Shown here piece after piece: positions 45,111 through 56,923 of a DNA stretch of 64,000 nucleotides (position 1 is its first letter; each line of letters opens with the position of its first letter). Source of the stretch: Cydia pomonella (Eukaryota; Arthropoda; Insecta; Lepidoptera; Tortricidae). A model generated the notes under the pieces. That model was not told where the DNA came from. It ran no database searches and saw only the letters and a list, made by a program, of their open reading frames with translations. A program made the translations under genes and the position numbers. Where the stretch lies: the NCBI RefSeq assembly GCF_033807575.1, contig NC_084707.1:13254550-13318549 (forward strand). The letters are read 5' to 3'.

Positions 45111-46570
45111 ATCGCAAAATAATCATAATATAATCATGGTATGATAAAAATATTTAAACCGAACACATACTATTTACTATTATTATACATTCATAATTAT
45201 TGTATCTCTTTCGCACCACGGAACAATGGTGTTCCGGACCATTGGAAGGCGTGCCCAGAGCCAAAGCTAACAAGTAGAAGCCCTTTTAACACTTTAATGA
45301 AATTTAAGGGGTACACCGAGCGGATGCTGCCCTTGCCCGTGTCGTGGGGCGCACGCATAGATATTATAGAACCCGCCGGGGTGTAAAGACCCGCTAGGGT
45401 ATTATTAACAAAATTCAAATAAATGTAACCTGAAATTAGCTATAACTACCTACAAAACGGAATTCGTATTCGATAGAATGTGGCTGTTTTATTACTTTCT
45501 ATCGTATCCAATTCAAATATCGAGTACATGGAATGTATAGTGTACACACTGAACACAAGTTGGGTTTCTTTTATTCCACGTGTTTGATATAGACTCGTGC
45601 GGCGCTGAAGCGAAAAGATCGATAAGATTGTGCTGTTTTACGACCGAATCTAGTCTAGGATTCAAATCTCTGTATGGGCATTTATTTCTGTCATAACCAG
45701 AAATATTTGGTAGCTAATAAATATCTATTTTATTTTTGTCAAGGATATTTTCTAATATTTTTTTATATAATATGTATTTAAATAAGCTTATACAAAATGT
45801 GTAACTGTGTACGTATTAAATTTATTTATTTATTATCTAGTGATATTTCGATAAAATTGCTTCTTACAAAACTATCCACAATAGAGTTGTTTCCAATTTT
45901 TTGAAACGCTTGTATTAGGTACGTTCTATACTAACTAAAATTTGCCCTAAAATTCAACTTATATACTAAAAACAGCTTTAAATATGTTAAATTAACAAAA
46001 TATATTTTGACAGATGCTTTCGCGCCCAAAACGCTCTTTGAAAATTGTGTGACGTCATAGTTTACGGTTTGACACATAACTACATACACACGAAGAAGAT
46101 ACGAACTGTCAACTGACATTTGTCATTTGTTGTTTATCGCCTAACTGTCAACAGTGTCAATCCGAGAGTTGTGACGTCATCAGAATCTTCAGTAACGTTT
46201 CGAGTTTGGTCAAAAGATATTTTAAATTCAATATTTACAAAAATATGGTCATTACAGGTAAACCCCAGGTCCCCTAAAAGTAGTTTAACATGTTCTTATA
46301 ATCCAAAAGAATTTATTGGGATACAATTCTGCCCTAAGATTTGTAGATGGAAACAACACTATTCCACAATCACGTGTCTAATACATGGAAATCATACCAA
46401 AAAAGAGGTGTTGCGACTTACGACGCCGTTACCGGAAAATGTATGAAACCGAGGCTATATTTAGGGAATAAATAAAATATTGATTCAATTATTTTTTAAT
46501 ATACACATATCCTGGGATATGTATATATACATTTCCTAGAAATTATACGAATTATATGAATGATTCACGG
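45111..46570. other. Unassigned stretch
   Basis: 45190-45400 is GC-richer (CACGGAACAATGGTGTTCCG hairpin, CCGAGCGGATGCTGCCC) with open frames on both strands but no motif. 46030-46200 carries TGTGACGTCATAG and TTGTGACGTCATCAG, a loose inverted pair that may belong to another element. The 108-residue frame 46120-46446 is not recognised. Confidence 0.3.
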
Positions 46571-46575
46571 TAAGT

Positions 46576-46730
46576 TTCACTAGACTTAAATCGACCGGAG
46601 AATAAACCTTAATTACCTTTTATGTGCTTTTATATTGTTTTTGAGCTCCCGATATTTCGACGCGCGCAGTTACAAAACAATATAAAAGGTAATCACGGTC
46701 CATATCCCGGTCGATTTAAGTCTAGTAAAC
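46576..46730. mobile_element. 155 bp inverted-repeat element
   Basis: TTCACTAGACTTAAATCGAC, TAATTACCTTTTAT and TTTATATTGTTTT pair with AAAACAATATAAAAGGTAAT and CGGTCGATTTAAGTCTAGTA. The centre reads AGCTCCCGATATTTCGACGC, a motif I have seen in lepidopteran repeats. Confidence 0.65.
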
Positions 46731-46734
46731 TAGT

Positions 46735-47435
46735 GATTATTGTGAATAAAATGAATACATTATTTCATTCGCATTTTAGGATATGTATAGGTTCCCCAGG
46801 AAATGTGTCGAATGCAGGATGTAACAAAAATAGTGGGGATTAGTATAAGGATATATTCGGTATCGTGTTCTAATTAGGAAAAAGTAGAAGTAAAATTTTT
46901 TGGCATCTATGCAGAGGGTTGGCCGACTTGGACAACCTGCCCCATAGAGTACAAAAAATTTCACGTCAAAAAAAAATCTTCTATACTTATTCACACATTT
47001 CCGGGCGATTATAGGAGTTATATACACATTTCCTAGGAATTGTATACAATGGCGAATTACATTTCCATTAACATAGACACAAATAGTGACATTTAACATA
47101 TATAAATATTTTCGGATGTACTAACACAGAAAAAATCAAACATTACGTATACCTGACCTAAATATTCACATGTCTATGTTTCCTCGTCCTCCACACACAA
47201 TTACGTATTCAAGCGCGGCACTGATAAACGCCGGTGGCAATGAAATGCTGAATTAACATTTCCAACGTGATGGCGCTCAGGGCCGGATCTTGCTCGCTGT
47301 CGCCATCTGTGTTCCGGGATGCAACTTAGCATTGTTAATGCGCTCTCATCTGACGTAGTGAGGCCCAGAGTTTAGATCAGCAAAATCTTAACCACTTACG
47401 CGATAATCGCACTAATGTGGATCCACAAGCCGCTG
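46735..47435. other. Unassigned stretch
   Basis: CACATTTCCTAGGAATTG (near 47020) and related ATTTCCTAGAAATT / CCCAGGAAATGTG pieces at 46530 and 46795 suggest fragments of one repeat family. No gene. Confidence 0.3.
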
Positions 47436-47437
47436 AG

Positions 47438-47525
47438 CCTGCGTAGCCAACATGCCAATCGTTAACGCTCCGTAGCGAATGTAACTCAACTGTCACTGTC
47501 GCACTGATATGGAAGAGTGATAGAG
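47438..47525. repeat. Half copy of the 8.07 kb MITE family
   Basis: GCGTAGCCAACATGCCAATC, CAACTGTCACTGTCGCACTG and ATATGGAAGAGTGATAGAGA match 8070-8150. The second arm is missing. Confidence 0.6.
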
Positions 47526-47603
47526 AGAGATAACTAGGATGACACATTCCGCACGCCGCTCCGGTGTGGGAGCGAGACAGCGCTATTCACGTATACAACA
47601 GGA

Positions 47604-47728
47604 GGCCTACCGCGAAAACCGAAATTCGCCAATTGCGGGGATTTTTCTCCTTTACTCTCTCTAAGACGTCATTAGAGTGACAGAGAAAAATGCCCGCAAT
47701 TGACGTACTTCGATTTTCGCGGTAGGCC
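47604..47728. mobile_element. ~125 bp palindromic MITE
   Basis: GGCCTACCGCGAAAACCGAA ... CAATTGCGGGGATTTTTCTC pairs with GAGAAAAATGCCCGCAATTG ... TTCGATTTTCGCGGTAGGCC. Small non-coding foldback element. Confidence 0.75.
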
Positions 47729-47934
47729 CCCAGAAGTATACCTATAGCTATGTCCCGCTCGCACACCCGAGCGGGGTACAGAATGTGTTGATGCGCACCT
47801 GGTATGAATATCTCGAATCGCATGCGGTCACATCAGTCATCAGAAATATGTAGCTTTCCATATCTATCAAAAGGTATTACGTAAAGGTAACAAAAATTTC
47901 CAGGGATTTTTGAAAAATATTAAAAATTCTATTT

Positions 47935-48560
47935 TATTTATTGACAATAACAATATACATAATGGATATATACAGATGATTACTATAACTAGCTTATATC
48001 TAAAATAGGCCCTTTAGGCATTGTACCAAGGATGCTGGCGGCATTTCCTCGTTGTATCGCAATACTGATACGTTGTGCGAGGAAGCCGCCAGCTCTTCGG
48101 TCACTAGTTACGTCAACCAGACGTTTCGCGATTTCTCCAAAAAACTTGTGCGCGCTGGGACCCCATGGACCTAGAGTTTCAACGCCAAAAGGTACAAAAT
48201 GGTACTCTCTACCGAGGCTCTTATATTTATTACGTTTCAAAATTTCGGCGCTTTCCGCCGCTGCGCCCGCTTTTACATTAGTCCGTTGGAGGTGGGACGG
48301 TGCCAGTGTGTCTACGCAGGTAGCATCCCACACTAACATCCGTCCCAAGCTCCAAGGAACCAAGGACACCCCATCAGGCCTCTTGCCATCATCCCTGATA
48401 ATGCCAGTTGGCTCAAGAAGAGCAGGCACATTGATGGTGGCAAGAGATCGACGAATTATGTCATTAAGCGACGCATGTCTTGAAAAACGACCTGCACTTT
48501 TTTGACAAGATAATCCGTGGTGTCCCAGTCGGTCCACGTCCGTGCCACAAGAGCATATAA
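47935..48560 (-). mobile_element. LINE C-terminal fragment (same type as 24.8 kb)
   Basis: 5'-truncated LINE insertion on the minus strand. It starts at the zinc knuckle (about 48555) and ends with CAATAAATAAAATAG near 47935. It is an independent copy of the element at 24817-26125, better preserved in the endonuclease-like domain. Confidence 0.8.
47989..48557 (-). CDS. LINE ORF2 C-terminus: CCHC knuckle and endonuclease-like domain (partial)
   Basis: The open minus frame runs about 188 codons without a break. It begins CSCGTDVDRLGHHGLSC (C-x-C-x9-H-H-x3-C knuckle), then QKSAGRFSRHASLNDIIRRS, NVPALLEPTGIIRDDGKRPD and VPWSLGRMLVWDATCVDTLA. KAGAAAESAEILKRNKYKSL, YHFVPFGVETLGPWGPSA and QRISIAIQRGNAASILG follow, stop at 47989. 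The K/R-PD ... WDxT arrangement after a knuckle is as in restriction-like endonuclease domains of R2/R4-type LINEs, which would nick target DNA (inference). Only the C-terminal piece is present, so it is not functional alone. Confidence 0.8.
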
Positions 48561-48661
48561 AATATTAAAATAGTTTCAATGCCCTATTATTAACTCTAGC
48601 TATAAATGTTTTAGAATTTGACTTACCTATCTTTCGCAGTTTCGGATATCCCATACTGATG

Positions 48662-49025
48662 GTATACTTGATGGTTTTTATAATAATAATAATAATAATA
48701 AAAACATTTATTTCAGACAGAGCCCATACAATCTTGTTAGTTAATCTTAAAAAACTAATTATTAATGGCTGTTCTTAACTAAAAAGTAAAATAAAATAAA
48801 ATAAATAAATAAACATAATAAGCACAACATAGGGTCAGCAGTGTTTGACAACATGCATGGACGTCCACCGGGCTAACATAGGGTTGTCCCAGCGGTTAGC
48901 AAACATGCTCAAGATGTGATTGGGACTGCCGCGCAGACGGGACATGAGCGAGGCACACCTTTTCCTCATGACGGCCGCAAAGCCATCTGTCCTGGCTTCG
49001 GCAAACAATATTCCTCGAAGTATAC
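48662..49025 (-). mobile_element. LINE 3' end with (TTA)n tail
   Basis: The minus strand carries EARTDGFAAVMRKRCASLMS, RLRGSPNHILSMFANRWDNP and MLARWTSMHVVKHC then TGA. This is the C-terminal end of a LINE ORF2. An untranslated stretch and a (TTA)n tail (plus strand TAATAATAA, 48679-48699) follow. 5'-truncated at about 49025. This differs from the CR1-like and knuckle-bearing LINEs in this window. Confidence 0.65.
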
Positions 49026-49134
49026 TTTACAAGAATATACTTAACTACGTCAAACGATTAGGAAAATGATAATATAAAATGTGGCTCCATTATCTTGCCT
49101 ATTGCAATCCAAACTTAATAATCGTAGTCTTGTA

Positions 49135-49470
49135 ATATTCAGTTCACAGTTCCTTCCTCTTCACGTTGTCCCGGCATTTTGCCACGGCTCATGGAGCCTG
49201 GGGTCCGCTTGACAACTAATCCCAAGATTTGGCGTAAGCACTAGTTTTTACAAAAGCGACTGCCATTGACCTTCCAACCCAGAGGGTAAACTAGGCCTTG
49301 ACGGGATTAGTCCGGTTTCCTCACGATGTTTTCCTTCATCGAAAACCGACTGGTAAATATCAAATGATATTTCGTACATGAGTTCCGAAAAACTCATTGG
49401 TACGAACCCGCGACCTCCGGATTGCAAGTCGCACGTTCTTACCGCTAGGCCACCAGCGCTTCCGTAAACA
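49135..49470 (-). mobile_element. tRNA-derived SINE, second family
   Basis: On the minus strand: A box TGGCCTAGCGG (49442-49452), then ATCCGGAGGTCGCGGGTTCG with the B box at 49399-49410. The body reads GGAAACCGGACTAATCCCGT, AGTTTACCCTCTGGG, TTGGGATTAGTTGTCAAGCG and GACCCCAGGCTCCATGAGCC. Near full length. A head-less copy is at 34258-34465. Distinct from the SINE at 8.94 kb. Confidence 0.75.
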
Positions 49471-50095
49471 GTTACTGAATAGTATTATGAGACTACGATT
49501 TTTTACTGTGGAACCGATTTTGTTCAACCACGTATTTGAATACTCTACGGTTACTTTATATGTTTATTTATGAGACTTTCTCACGTGCCTTTAAGAATAT
49601 AGTTAAATCCAATTTAAGTAGGCACCAGAAGTTGTACACTTATTATTACATTAAATTAAATTAAATATCATTTAAGGCAACTAAGGCGCATAAATACATA
49701 CTTTCCAAACACAATAATAAAAATCTTAAAAGCTAAATTAAAATTATTTAAGCGACACAGTTTTCTGTCTGGTACGTGACATGTTTTCATCACTAAACTG
49801 TATCTTCAGTGGGTATATCACCCATTACGTTTAGGCAAAGAGAATTCCTTTGTCTATGGTCTAAGACACAGAAGTAAACATTTAACAGACACTGGGTGTC
49901 TCAAATACAGGCACAGTCAGCATCAAAAGTAGCGTATCAATCAGACTATGCGTCACTTACCTACTATTTAGGTATCCGTGCATCCCGCTTGAACCACCTA
50001 TGAGATAACACCCTTTTAACTACTACTACTACTACTTGTACTTTTTATTGCTGATACGAGTACCTATACAGAACAATCGAACTACAGTGCTTGCA
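49471..50095. other. Unassigned stretch
   Basis: 49914-49960 (CACAGTCAGCATCAAAAGTA, GCGTATCAATCAGAC) looks like a dispersed-repeat end. ACTACTACTACTACT at 50022. No gene. Confidence 0.35.
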
Positions 50096-50096
50096 T

Positions 50097-50233
50097 GTAC
50101 AGTCACATCTGAAAATATCGATACGAAAAATTTGCTAAAAATATGTACACACTACATTAATATATGGCCAATAAAATCGTGTATAGATATTTTTGGCACT
50201 TTTTCGTATCGATATTTTCAGACGTGACCGTAC
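50097..50233. mobile_element. 137 bp MITE (family shared with 59.6 kb)
   Basis: GTACAGTCACATCTGAAAAT, ATCGATACGAAAAA and the inverse TTTTTCGTATCGATATTTTC, AGACGTGACCGTAC are terminal inverted repeats of about 35 bp. The centre ATATGTACACACTACATTAA, TATGGCCAATAAAATCGTGT is shared with 59632-59757. Non-coding. Confidence 0.8.
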
Positions 50234-50433
50234 CATTGAACGCAAACTGCCGGGCTATATCTCTAATTGGAAAAGTAATCGAGGGTGGCAGACAGTTGGA
50301 GCGTCGATTCATACGCTACCATGAAGCTTATTGTACCTATATGTAAGTAAAAAGCGTCTTGAGATTAGTCGCCTAACACGATACCTAGCTTATATTATGG
50401 TGTTACTTAGTAATAGATAGTGGGCTTTAGCAG

Positions 50434-50575
50434 AGCACCTAAACGAACTAAGTGATCTGTGATCATTTCTCACTAATTTCACTCTGGTTGTTAGGTAGCG
50501 TATAAATGACTTTCAATCGGTTTTCCCTAGTGTATTAATATACACATCACAGATCACTTAGTTCGTTTAGGTGCT
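50434..50575. mobile_element. 142 bp MITE with 30 bp perfect inverted repeats
   Basis: AGCACCTAAACGAACTAAGT then GATCTGTGAT at the left, ATCACAGATC then ACTTAGTTCGTTTAGGTGCT at the right. Perfect over about 30 bp, implying a fairly recent insertion. Non-coding interior. Confidence 0.8.
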
Positions 50576-50667
50576 ACGTTTGTGCCCGGTGGTGTTCAAA
50601 GACAACTCGAGGTCAACACACATTGGTGCACCCTCAGGCTTGGATTGAGAGATCTAGGGCCCTAGGC

Positions 50668-50945
50668 GGGTCTCTATTGTTTCCCATAAAGTTTTAAGTC
50701 ATAATGTATTCTTTGTCCGCATTTTCCATTTTCGTAAGTCATAATTTTGTTTTTCTCAGAAACGCGTATCTTTGTCAGGATTGGCATGAAACAAACCTAA
50801 CCTAAACGACAGACTTACGAAAATCCTGAAAAGCTAACGGTTTCAGAGTTATGACTAATGATAATCTGAATATCATTATATTTTGAATACATAAAATAAA
50901 AAATTATGACTTTCAATAAATATGTCAAACAAAAGGATTCGGCCC
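50668..50945. mobile_element. Second copy of the 259 bp element
   Basis: Reverse orientation of 32542-32800: GGGTCTCTATTGTTTCCCAT, TTGTCCGCATTTTC, TTTTCTCAGAAACGCGTA, CTTACGAAAATCCTGAAAAG, TTATGACTAATGATAATCTG and GACTTTCAATAAATATGTCA all correspond. CTAGGGCCCTAGGC and CGGCCCTAGCC lie outside the ends. Confidence 0.7.
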
Positions 50946-53145
50946 TAGCCACTATAGGTATGGCATTTAGGTTGCTAACCATTGCTAGGTTGCCTGGGCC
51001 CCTAGGCCCGGGCCTTGTGTGCCTAGACGGGCCTTGTGGGGTAGTGGGTGGGGTAGACGGAACTCCGGCCCTGTGCACCCATAATAATATAGTATAAGAT
51101 CATGACAGCTCATTTCAGTTACGTCCACATGTACTACATTTAACAAATTACAAATATAATACTAAGGGATAAGGTGCTTTATATTGTATATAATGGTTTA
51201 GGTATGGTTTAATTAGTAAACGATTCATACAGCGGAGTCTGTGAGAAGTATTCGAAGGACCTGATAGATTGTAGGATGTAGAACGGAGATTGGTACTAGA
51301 TGAAAAACTCACTGACCCTCTATTAGGCTCGGTGTCGGTTATCTGCGTTATCTCTTTAATCTGAAAATGAAATGGCCGACAGCGATACATATAAAAAAAT
51401 ACTTACCTACTTCAGATAGCCTATTACAAAAAGAGCCACATAAAACCCTCAAAGCTCACAGTGTGGATAAAATGTTGATCAGTTCCAATTTACTGAATGA
51501 TACATTCTGAATACAAATACTTGACTTGAGGTTGAAAATACTAGAATTGTGATACTTGACCCATAGAATGATAATGCGTAGAAGAGTAGGTGCCTACTGA
51601 TAATCGTAGTGATTTTTTACTATCTTGTCATTCTGACATAGATTTTAGTATCGCTCTATCACTTGGTCACATATCAAAAGTGTCACTTTTAAATTGGAAT
51701 AATGTAAGTGTCATTGAAACCATTGAAAGTTTTAAATTCAGAAATAATATGTGGTTGCGTAAATAATTTCCTTCATAACAGTATATTCTAAGATATAATG
51801 AATGAATATACTACTTTTCCTATTTTCCGCTTACCTTACGTTTTAGTACATTGCAGCACCGCTATCCGCTTGAAATCTTTGCATACAAACTTCTATGCAG
51901 AGGGACTTTTCTCTGCAGCTGACTGTACAGTTCAAAAGTGGTAATGTTTTTTTTTTCACTCATGAAATGTTCATATACATAATGGCTTCCTATTTGTACA
52001 CTTCAGTTTTCTTTATGCGTAAGACATAGAATAGACATAGAATATTTTTATCAAGTAAGCGTCATTCTTGACCTGTGGGTAAGAGAGAAAGAAACACAGT
52101 CCTATTATGTCCTCAATTTTTAACAGGTCGACTTTATAGAACTAGGATTCAAATCAATCCTTAACTTACCTACCTACATTTTAATAATCTTAGCATAATA
52201 TACCTATTCAATTTTAGGATACCAAAAGATGGCCAATGGATCTAAATAATATAAAAATAAATATAACGTCCATATTAAACACAATTAGGTAATGTCTGTA
52301 GCAGTAAGAGGTCTTCAGAGTATTATTCTACTAATGTTCTCCTAATTTATATTTTGGTGTTAAGGCGCTAACCCAGGCTTTATTACCCTAAATAAGGTAG
52401 GGCCTTATTAGTCCAATCACAATGTTTCGGAGAAACGAACATTATTTCATTTAATAATACCTACTAACTTAAAATTTTAGCACCACACCACGCCTAGACG
52501 TAGACGTCTCAAAATGAAGGACCTACTGGACACCGATAGTGGATTGCCTTACTGATACAACTCTTTTCATATTAATCTTCAACTTTAATTGACAATGCAA
52601 TTTTTTAAAACTAATTAATGTAATAATTGTTTCGGAGTCAATATTTCTTAGAACATTGGCGTTATTAAAGTCTCTCAAAGTAAAGTAATAAAGTGTATTT
52701 ATAATGGTATTGATAACATTTTACATCATTTACTTAATTAATAAATTTGAGATATATTAATCAAAATAAATAACGGAGTCGCCTCAGGGCCGTAGCCAGA
52801 ATTGCATTTAAGATAGGGCAGCCGTAGTTACGGGTAGGGCGTAATACTTATACTATCAAAGTCGATGGTATTTCTTAAGGGCAATGGGATCTTAAATGGT
52901 GGGGCATTGATGCATAGTGGCCATAATGCATTACTTTTTCGTTCTTAAACTGCCCAATAGTCAACGGCATTACTTAAGCAAACTATCTTAGAACATTTAA
53001 ATATTTTAAATAAGAGTTGAATGAGTAAAATAAACAATTCTGTCTTATATTTTACTTTACTTATACATATAAATAATGCCAAATAACTTCAAAAACTCAT
53101 TTCAAGTCGTAATTACGTTTAACTGTAGCTGGTGCAATAGTGGCT
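50946..53145. other. Unassigned stretch
   Basis: 50975-51080 is GC-richer (GGCCCCTAGGCCCGGGCC context). 51860-51930 shares a repeat piece with 35.7 kb. 52380-52430 (ACCCAGGCTTTATTACCC, AATAAGGTAGGGCC) holds a small hairpin. No supported gene. Confidence 0.3.
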
Positions 53146-53149
53146 GTAT

Positions 53150-53490
53150 ACATTAGGTCTTTTTACTATGAACGGGAGAATTTATACTTAAAAACGGACT
53201 GTGCTACAAAATATTTTACTGATTGTGTTTACTATAGTTTTCATTTAATGTCTATCTTAAGCTCTATTTCCAAATCTTGTGCATATTTTATGGACTCATG
53301 GTTTAAAAATTAGACGGGGGGACACATATATTTTCCTTTCGTTACGATTATTTCCGAATATATTAGTTTTATCAAAAAAAGTTTGCTGTAGACCCCTATT
53401 CGTTTTGAAAGACCTATCCAACGATACCCCACACTATACAGTCAAAGCGAAAAAAAACACATCCCCACCCACTTTAGGTGTGTCCTGAGG
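53150..53490 (+). repeat. AGGGTTCCGTA family fragment
   Basis: In the opposite orientation to 56160-56920 it shares TCTTTTTACTATGAA, TTTTCATTTAATGTCT, CCTATTCGTTTTGAAAGACC and ATCCAACGATACCCCACACT, plus a homologous CCCACTTTA piece. Both outer ends are missing. The 69-residue frame is within the repeat. Confidence 0.6.
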
Positions 53491-53494
53491 TCCT

Positions 53495-54630
53495 AACCAG
53501 TGAACGGAAATAAAACAAGGAACCCGCGTTTGAGAATATTACCGTTCGAATTCTCGGGACTATTAGCACACATACATAATTACGCCTACATTTAAATAAG
53601 ACGATACGTTTACAGAGCCTGTAATCAAAACTGGTAAATGAAATAATAGTCCTCTCTATTACACTAATGTACACAGCTAAGTGTAGATGAAACGCATATA
53701 TTGTCTATAACTACCAATTAGCGACATTAATCCGCTAATAACCTTCTTGCTGTACGTACTGGCAGCTGAGAGTTCGCGGTTCATATTTTAATTAGAATAT
53801 GACCTAGACAGGGAAAGGTTTATGCCATAATAGTTTGAAGAACCAGTCAAATAATCCACGTATAATAATTTTGTGCAGATTAAAAGATAACTAAATAAAA
53901 TGTTATGAAATGACAGACTAACCCAAGATAAGTAAATATTAATTGTTGTGTAAACAGTATTCCGCTATAATATTTTTGTGGCTTGATACATTTTATTATC
54001 AATCTGTATGGCAGTGCATACTTGCGTAGTCACGTTCAAGTACAGCCTGCGAAATTTACATGGGGTACACGAATCGGGTCAAAAATATTTGAACAGGCGG
54101 AGTGACAAATTGTCACTCTGACAATAAAGGCTCATCCCCACTTTCAGATTCAACGGAACTATTTTTGCGCTGTGTAAATGCAAGACGGAGGAAAGGTTTC
54201 TGGGCATCTTCAAGTGAAAATGCAGAACTGTAGAAAGATTCGACAAAAAGTCAAAGGGGTACCTATATGAGTATATACATATGTAACAGTAGAGGGTGGA
54301 CTCAAACGATCAACATTTTAAGATAATGTGTGTATTTGTTAAACTAATTCATAGAAACAGTGACAAAAAAAACATATCTACAGACAAGAGACCGGGTATG
54401 GTTATTTTATAAACAATTGAGCGAACTGATAAATTTAAGTATAAAAGTGTTGAAAGATAAAGCCGATAAAGGTATAGGAATGGACGATTTGGACATAGGT
54501 ATTGGGACCGTGCGTGACACAAATTGCCATCTAGTGTTGACAAGTTTTCAAGGCAAGCACTAATTTTATAAATTTTACCTTTCAATTAAATTTTATTTAG
54601 AAGTGTATTCAGTCAATTTGAGTATTCCAT
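53495..54630. other. Unassigned stretch
   Basis: AT-rich; short frames at 54349-54585 on both strands show no motif. AGTGACAAATTGTCACT at about 54101 is a small hairpin. Confidence 0.3.
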
Positions 54631-54631
54631 G

Positions 54632-54715
54632 AACCGGTGCTGCCAAAACCAGTTTTGAAACTTTATAAATTTTATAATTTATAAAGTTTTAAAACTGGTT
54701 TTGGCAGCACCGGTT
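54632..54715. repeat. Near-perfect 84 bp palindrome
   Basis: AACCGGTGCTGCCAAAACCA, GTTTTGAAACTTTATAAATT is followed almost without loop by its reverse complement (AATTTATAAAGTTTTAAAAC, TGGTTTTGGCAGCACCGGTT). Arms of about 40 bp, one mismatch seen, a TTAT centre. Non-coding. It could be a minimal foldback element or a head-to-head junction. Confidence 0.85.
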
Positions 54716-55545
54716 ATCCATTACAGACCAAAAACTGTTTATTATTGACAATATTATCCATTAGTTTAGAATTTACAACAAGCAAAACCACTGATAAAAC
54801 ATTACCATATAGATAATATCTAAATCAAACATAAGTTAATAAAATAGTCTACTTCATATAGTATAACATCATCCCTATTATCCTCGTAATCTAAAAAGTC
54901 GCATGTTGTCATGAAAGTCGTATGCAGTTACATTTTAGCTTAGCCCGGTAGTATTGAAAAAATGTCGTCATATTTATTCATAATTTTACTGAATTTATCT
55001 GTTTACTTACACGTGAAAAGTGTCCTTGGAATGACCACAATAACTTCACCACTTCACGACACATGAAGATATTTTTAATCACCTATTAAAAAACGTTGTT
55101 TTTATTGGGACCGTGCGAAGTGCATGGTGGGGGTAAGTAAAGCGATCCCAGCGCATAATAAGGTGGTAAAAATTAGAACTAACTGTGGATAGCGTCTTTA
55201 ACATTTCATACAAGTTATATGGCTCGAAATGAAACTTTGATTTACCATTTCTCCTGAAATATTCATTTAAATTGTATGGTGTAAGGGACCATTGTAATAA
55301 AATGCTTAATATAACTAACGTATTTAATTTGATAATTGTTAATAATGTATCCATGTAAATAGCTTTGCAAATGCCACATATTACGTGATCTTTTTCTAGA
55401 AGTTAAGAATGGGTATAGTAAGTTATCCATAAAGGATAGACATTTAACATCGCGGACTTTTTTGTAGACCTATGAATGAGAAACAACCATCAAAATGAAT
55501 TATTGCACTTATCTTTAGGGCAGTATTTTAACCACGACTGCTACG
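54716..55545. other. Unassigned AT-rich stretch
   Basis: A 91-residue minus frame (55079-55354) shows no motif. Nothing else recognised. Confidence 0.3.
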
Positions 55546-55739
55546 AGGCGTATTCTAATTGTACAGGGTATGAATTTGATTTGGATTAGTAATTAATATG
55601 ATCTCTTTTGACGTTTATGTGACGTGACGAAAAGTGACGTTTATGCTTGAATAAAATAACACTTTGACCACTGACAGATCATATCCATGACAAATCCAAA
55701 TCAAATTCATAACCTGTTATTACAATCAGAATACACCTC
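55546..55739. mobile_element. 194 bp MITE with ~45 bp inverted repeats
   Basis: GAGGCGTATTCTAATTGTAC, GGTATGAATTTGATTTGGAT pairs with ATCCAAATCAAATTCATAAC, TTACAATCAGAATACACCTC. The centre holds TGACGTTTATGTGACGTGAC. Non-coding. Confidence 0.75.
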
Positions 55740-56155
55740 CAGGGCTGAATTAACTACTCTAAAATAAAGCTATGTTAGTGTTCTACACCAGCCCCATATC
55801 TCGGTCGGTCGTATAATGAACGACGCGGTACAAAGACATCCCGACATAATTTCCTAAGTAGGGCGACAGTCGAGACTTAAGTATACTATAAGCCTAAAAG
55901 TCATATTCATACTGATACTCGACTGGCTTGACTCGAGTGACTCGACGTATGTTTAAGTACCGATTTAATAAGTTCTTCAATTTCAGGTGTATACGTATAT
56001 ATACGTAAAAACCTAAAACCGTCTAGGTTTCCAATAGTGGCACATGTAAAAACGCTGTTTATAATATAAGTAACTATATTAAATATAAACTAAAAAAGTC
56101 AGTAAATATTTTTAGGACACAAAGTTAAAAACGTTTCGAGATGCCCTAACTTCTT
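55740..56155. other. Unassigned stretch
   Basis: ATACGTATATATACGTA at about 55990 is a small palindrome. Nothing else recognised. Confidence 0.3.
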
Positions 56156-56159
56156 TTTA

Positions 56160-56920
56160 ATGTTCCGTAGCCAAATGGCAAAAAACGGAACCCTTATAGA
56201 TTCGTCATGTCCGTCTGTCTGTCCGTTTTTTAGGGTTCCGTAGTCAACTAGGAACACTTATAGTTTCGCCATGTCCGTCTGTCTGTCTGTCTGTCTGTCT
56301 GTCCGAGGCTTTGCTCCGTGGTCGTTAGTGCTAAAATGCTGAAATTTGGCATGGATATATAAATCAATAAAGCCGACAAAGTCGTACAATTAAATCAAAA
56401 AAAAATTTTTTTTAGGGTACCTCCCCTACACGTAAAGTGGGGGTGAATTTTTTTTACGCTTCAATCCTAGAGTGTGGGATATCGTTGGAAAGGTCTTTCA
56501 AAACTAATAGGGGTTTTCAAGAAACATTTTTTAATAAAGTGCATAGATTCGGAGATAATCGCTTCGGAAGAAAAAAAAATGTGTCCCCCCCCCCCTCTAA
56601 CTTTTAAACCATAGGTCCAAAAAATATGAAAAAAATCGTGGAAGTAGAGCTTAAGAAAGACATTAAATGAAAACTATAGCGGACATGATCAGTTTAGCTG
56701 TTTTTGAGTTATCGCAAAAAGTTTTCCCTTCATAGTAAAAAGACTTTAATTCGGTACTGATTATGCAAATTTGCCTATTTGTTTAACTCGCGTGAAAGGT
56801 ACCGTTTCATCCCTTGGTTAACAATTTACTATACTTTAAGCTCCAGTTTAGCTGATTGTGACGGAAGAGTAACTACGGAACCCTACACTGAGCATGGCCC
56901 GACATGCTCTTGGCCGGTAT
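56160..56920 (-). repeat. AGGGTTCCGTA family, long copy with duplicated end
   Basis: Two successive starts (GTTCCGTAGCCAAATGGC at 56162; TAGGGTTCCGTAGTCAACT at 56231), each followed by GTCCGTCTGTCTG. The second carries about six TCTG repeats. The body includes AGTGTGGGATATCGTTGGAA and TTCGGAGATAATCGC. The far end reads CTACGGAACCCTACACTGAG, then GACATGCTCTTGGCCGGTA. The double start suggests a nested or unequal-crossover event. Non-coding. Confidence 0.7.
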
Positions 56921-56923
56921 TTT

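Noticed and set aside
46120..46446. 108-residue plus frame as a gene
   Set aside because: No motif, biased low-complexity start, lies among repeat fragments; no splice or promoter support.
48032..48505. Plus-strand frame of 157 residues
   Set aside because: Shadow of the minus-strand LINE C-terminus at 47989-48557.
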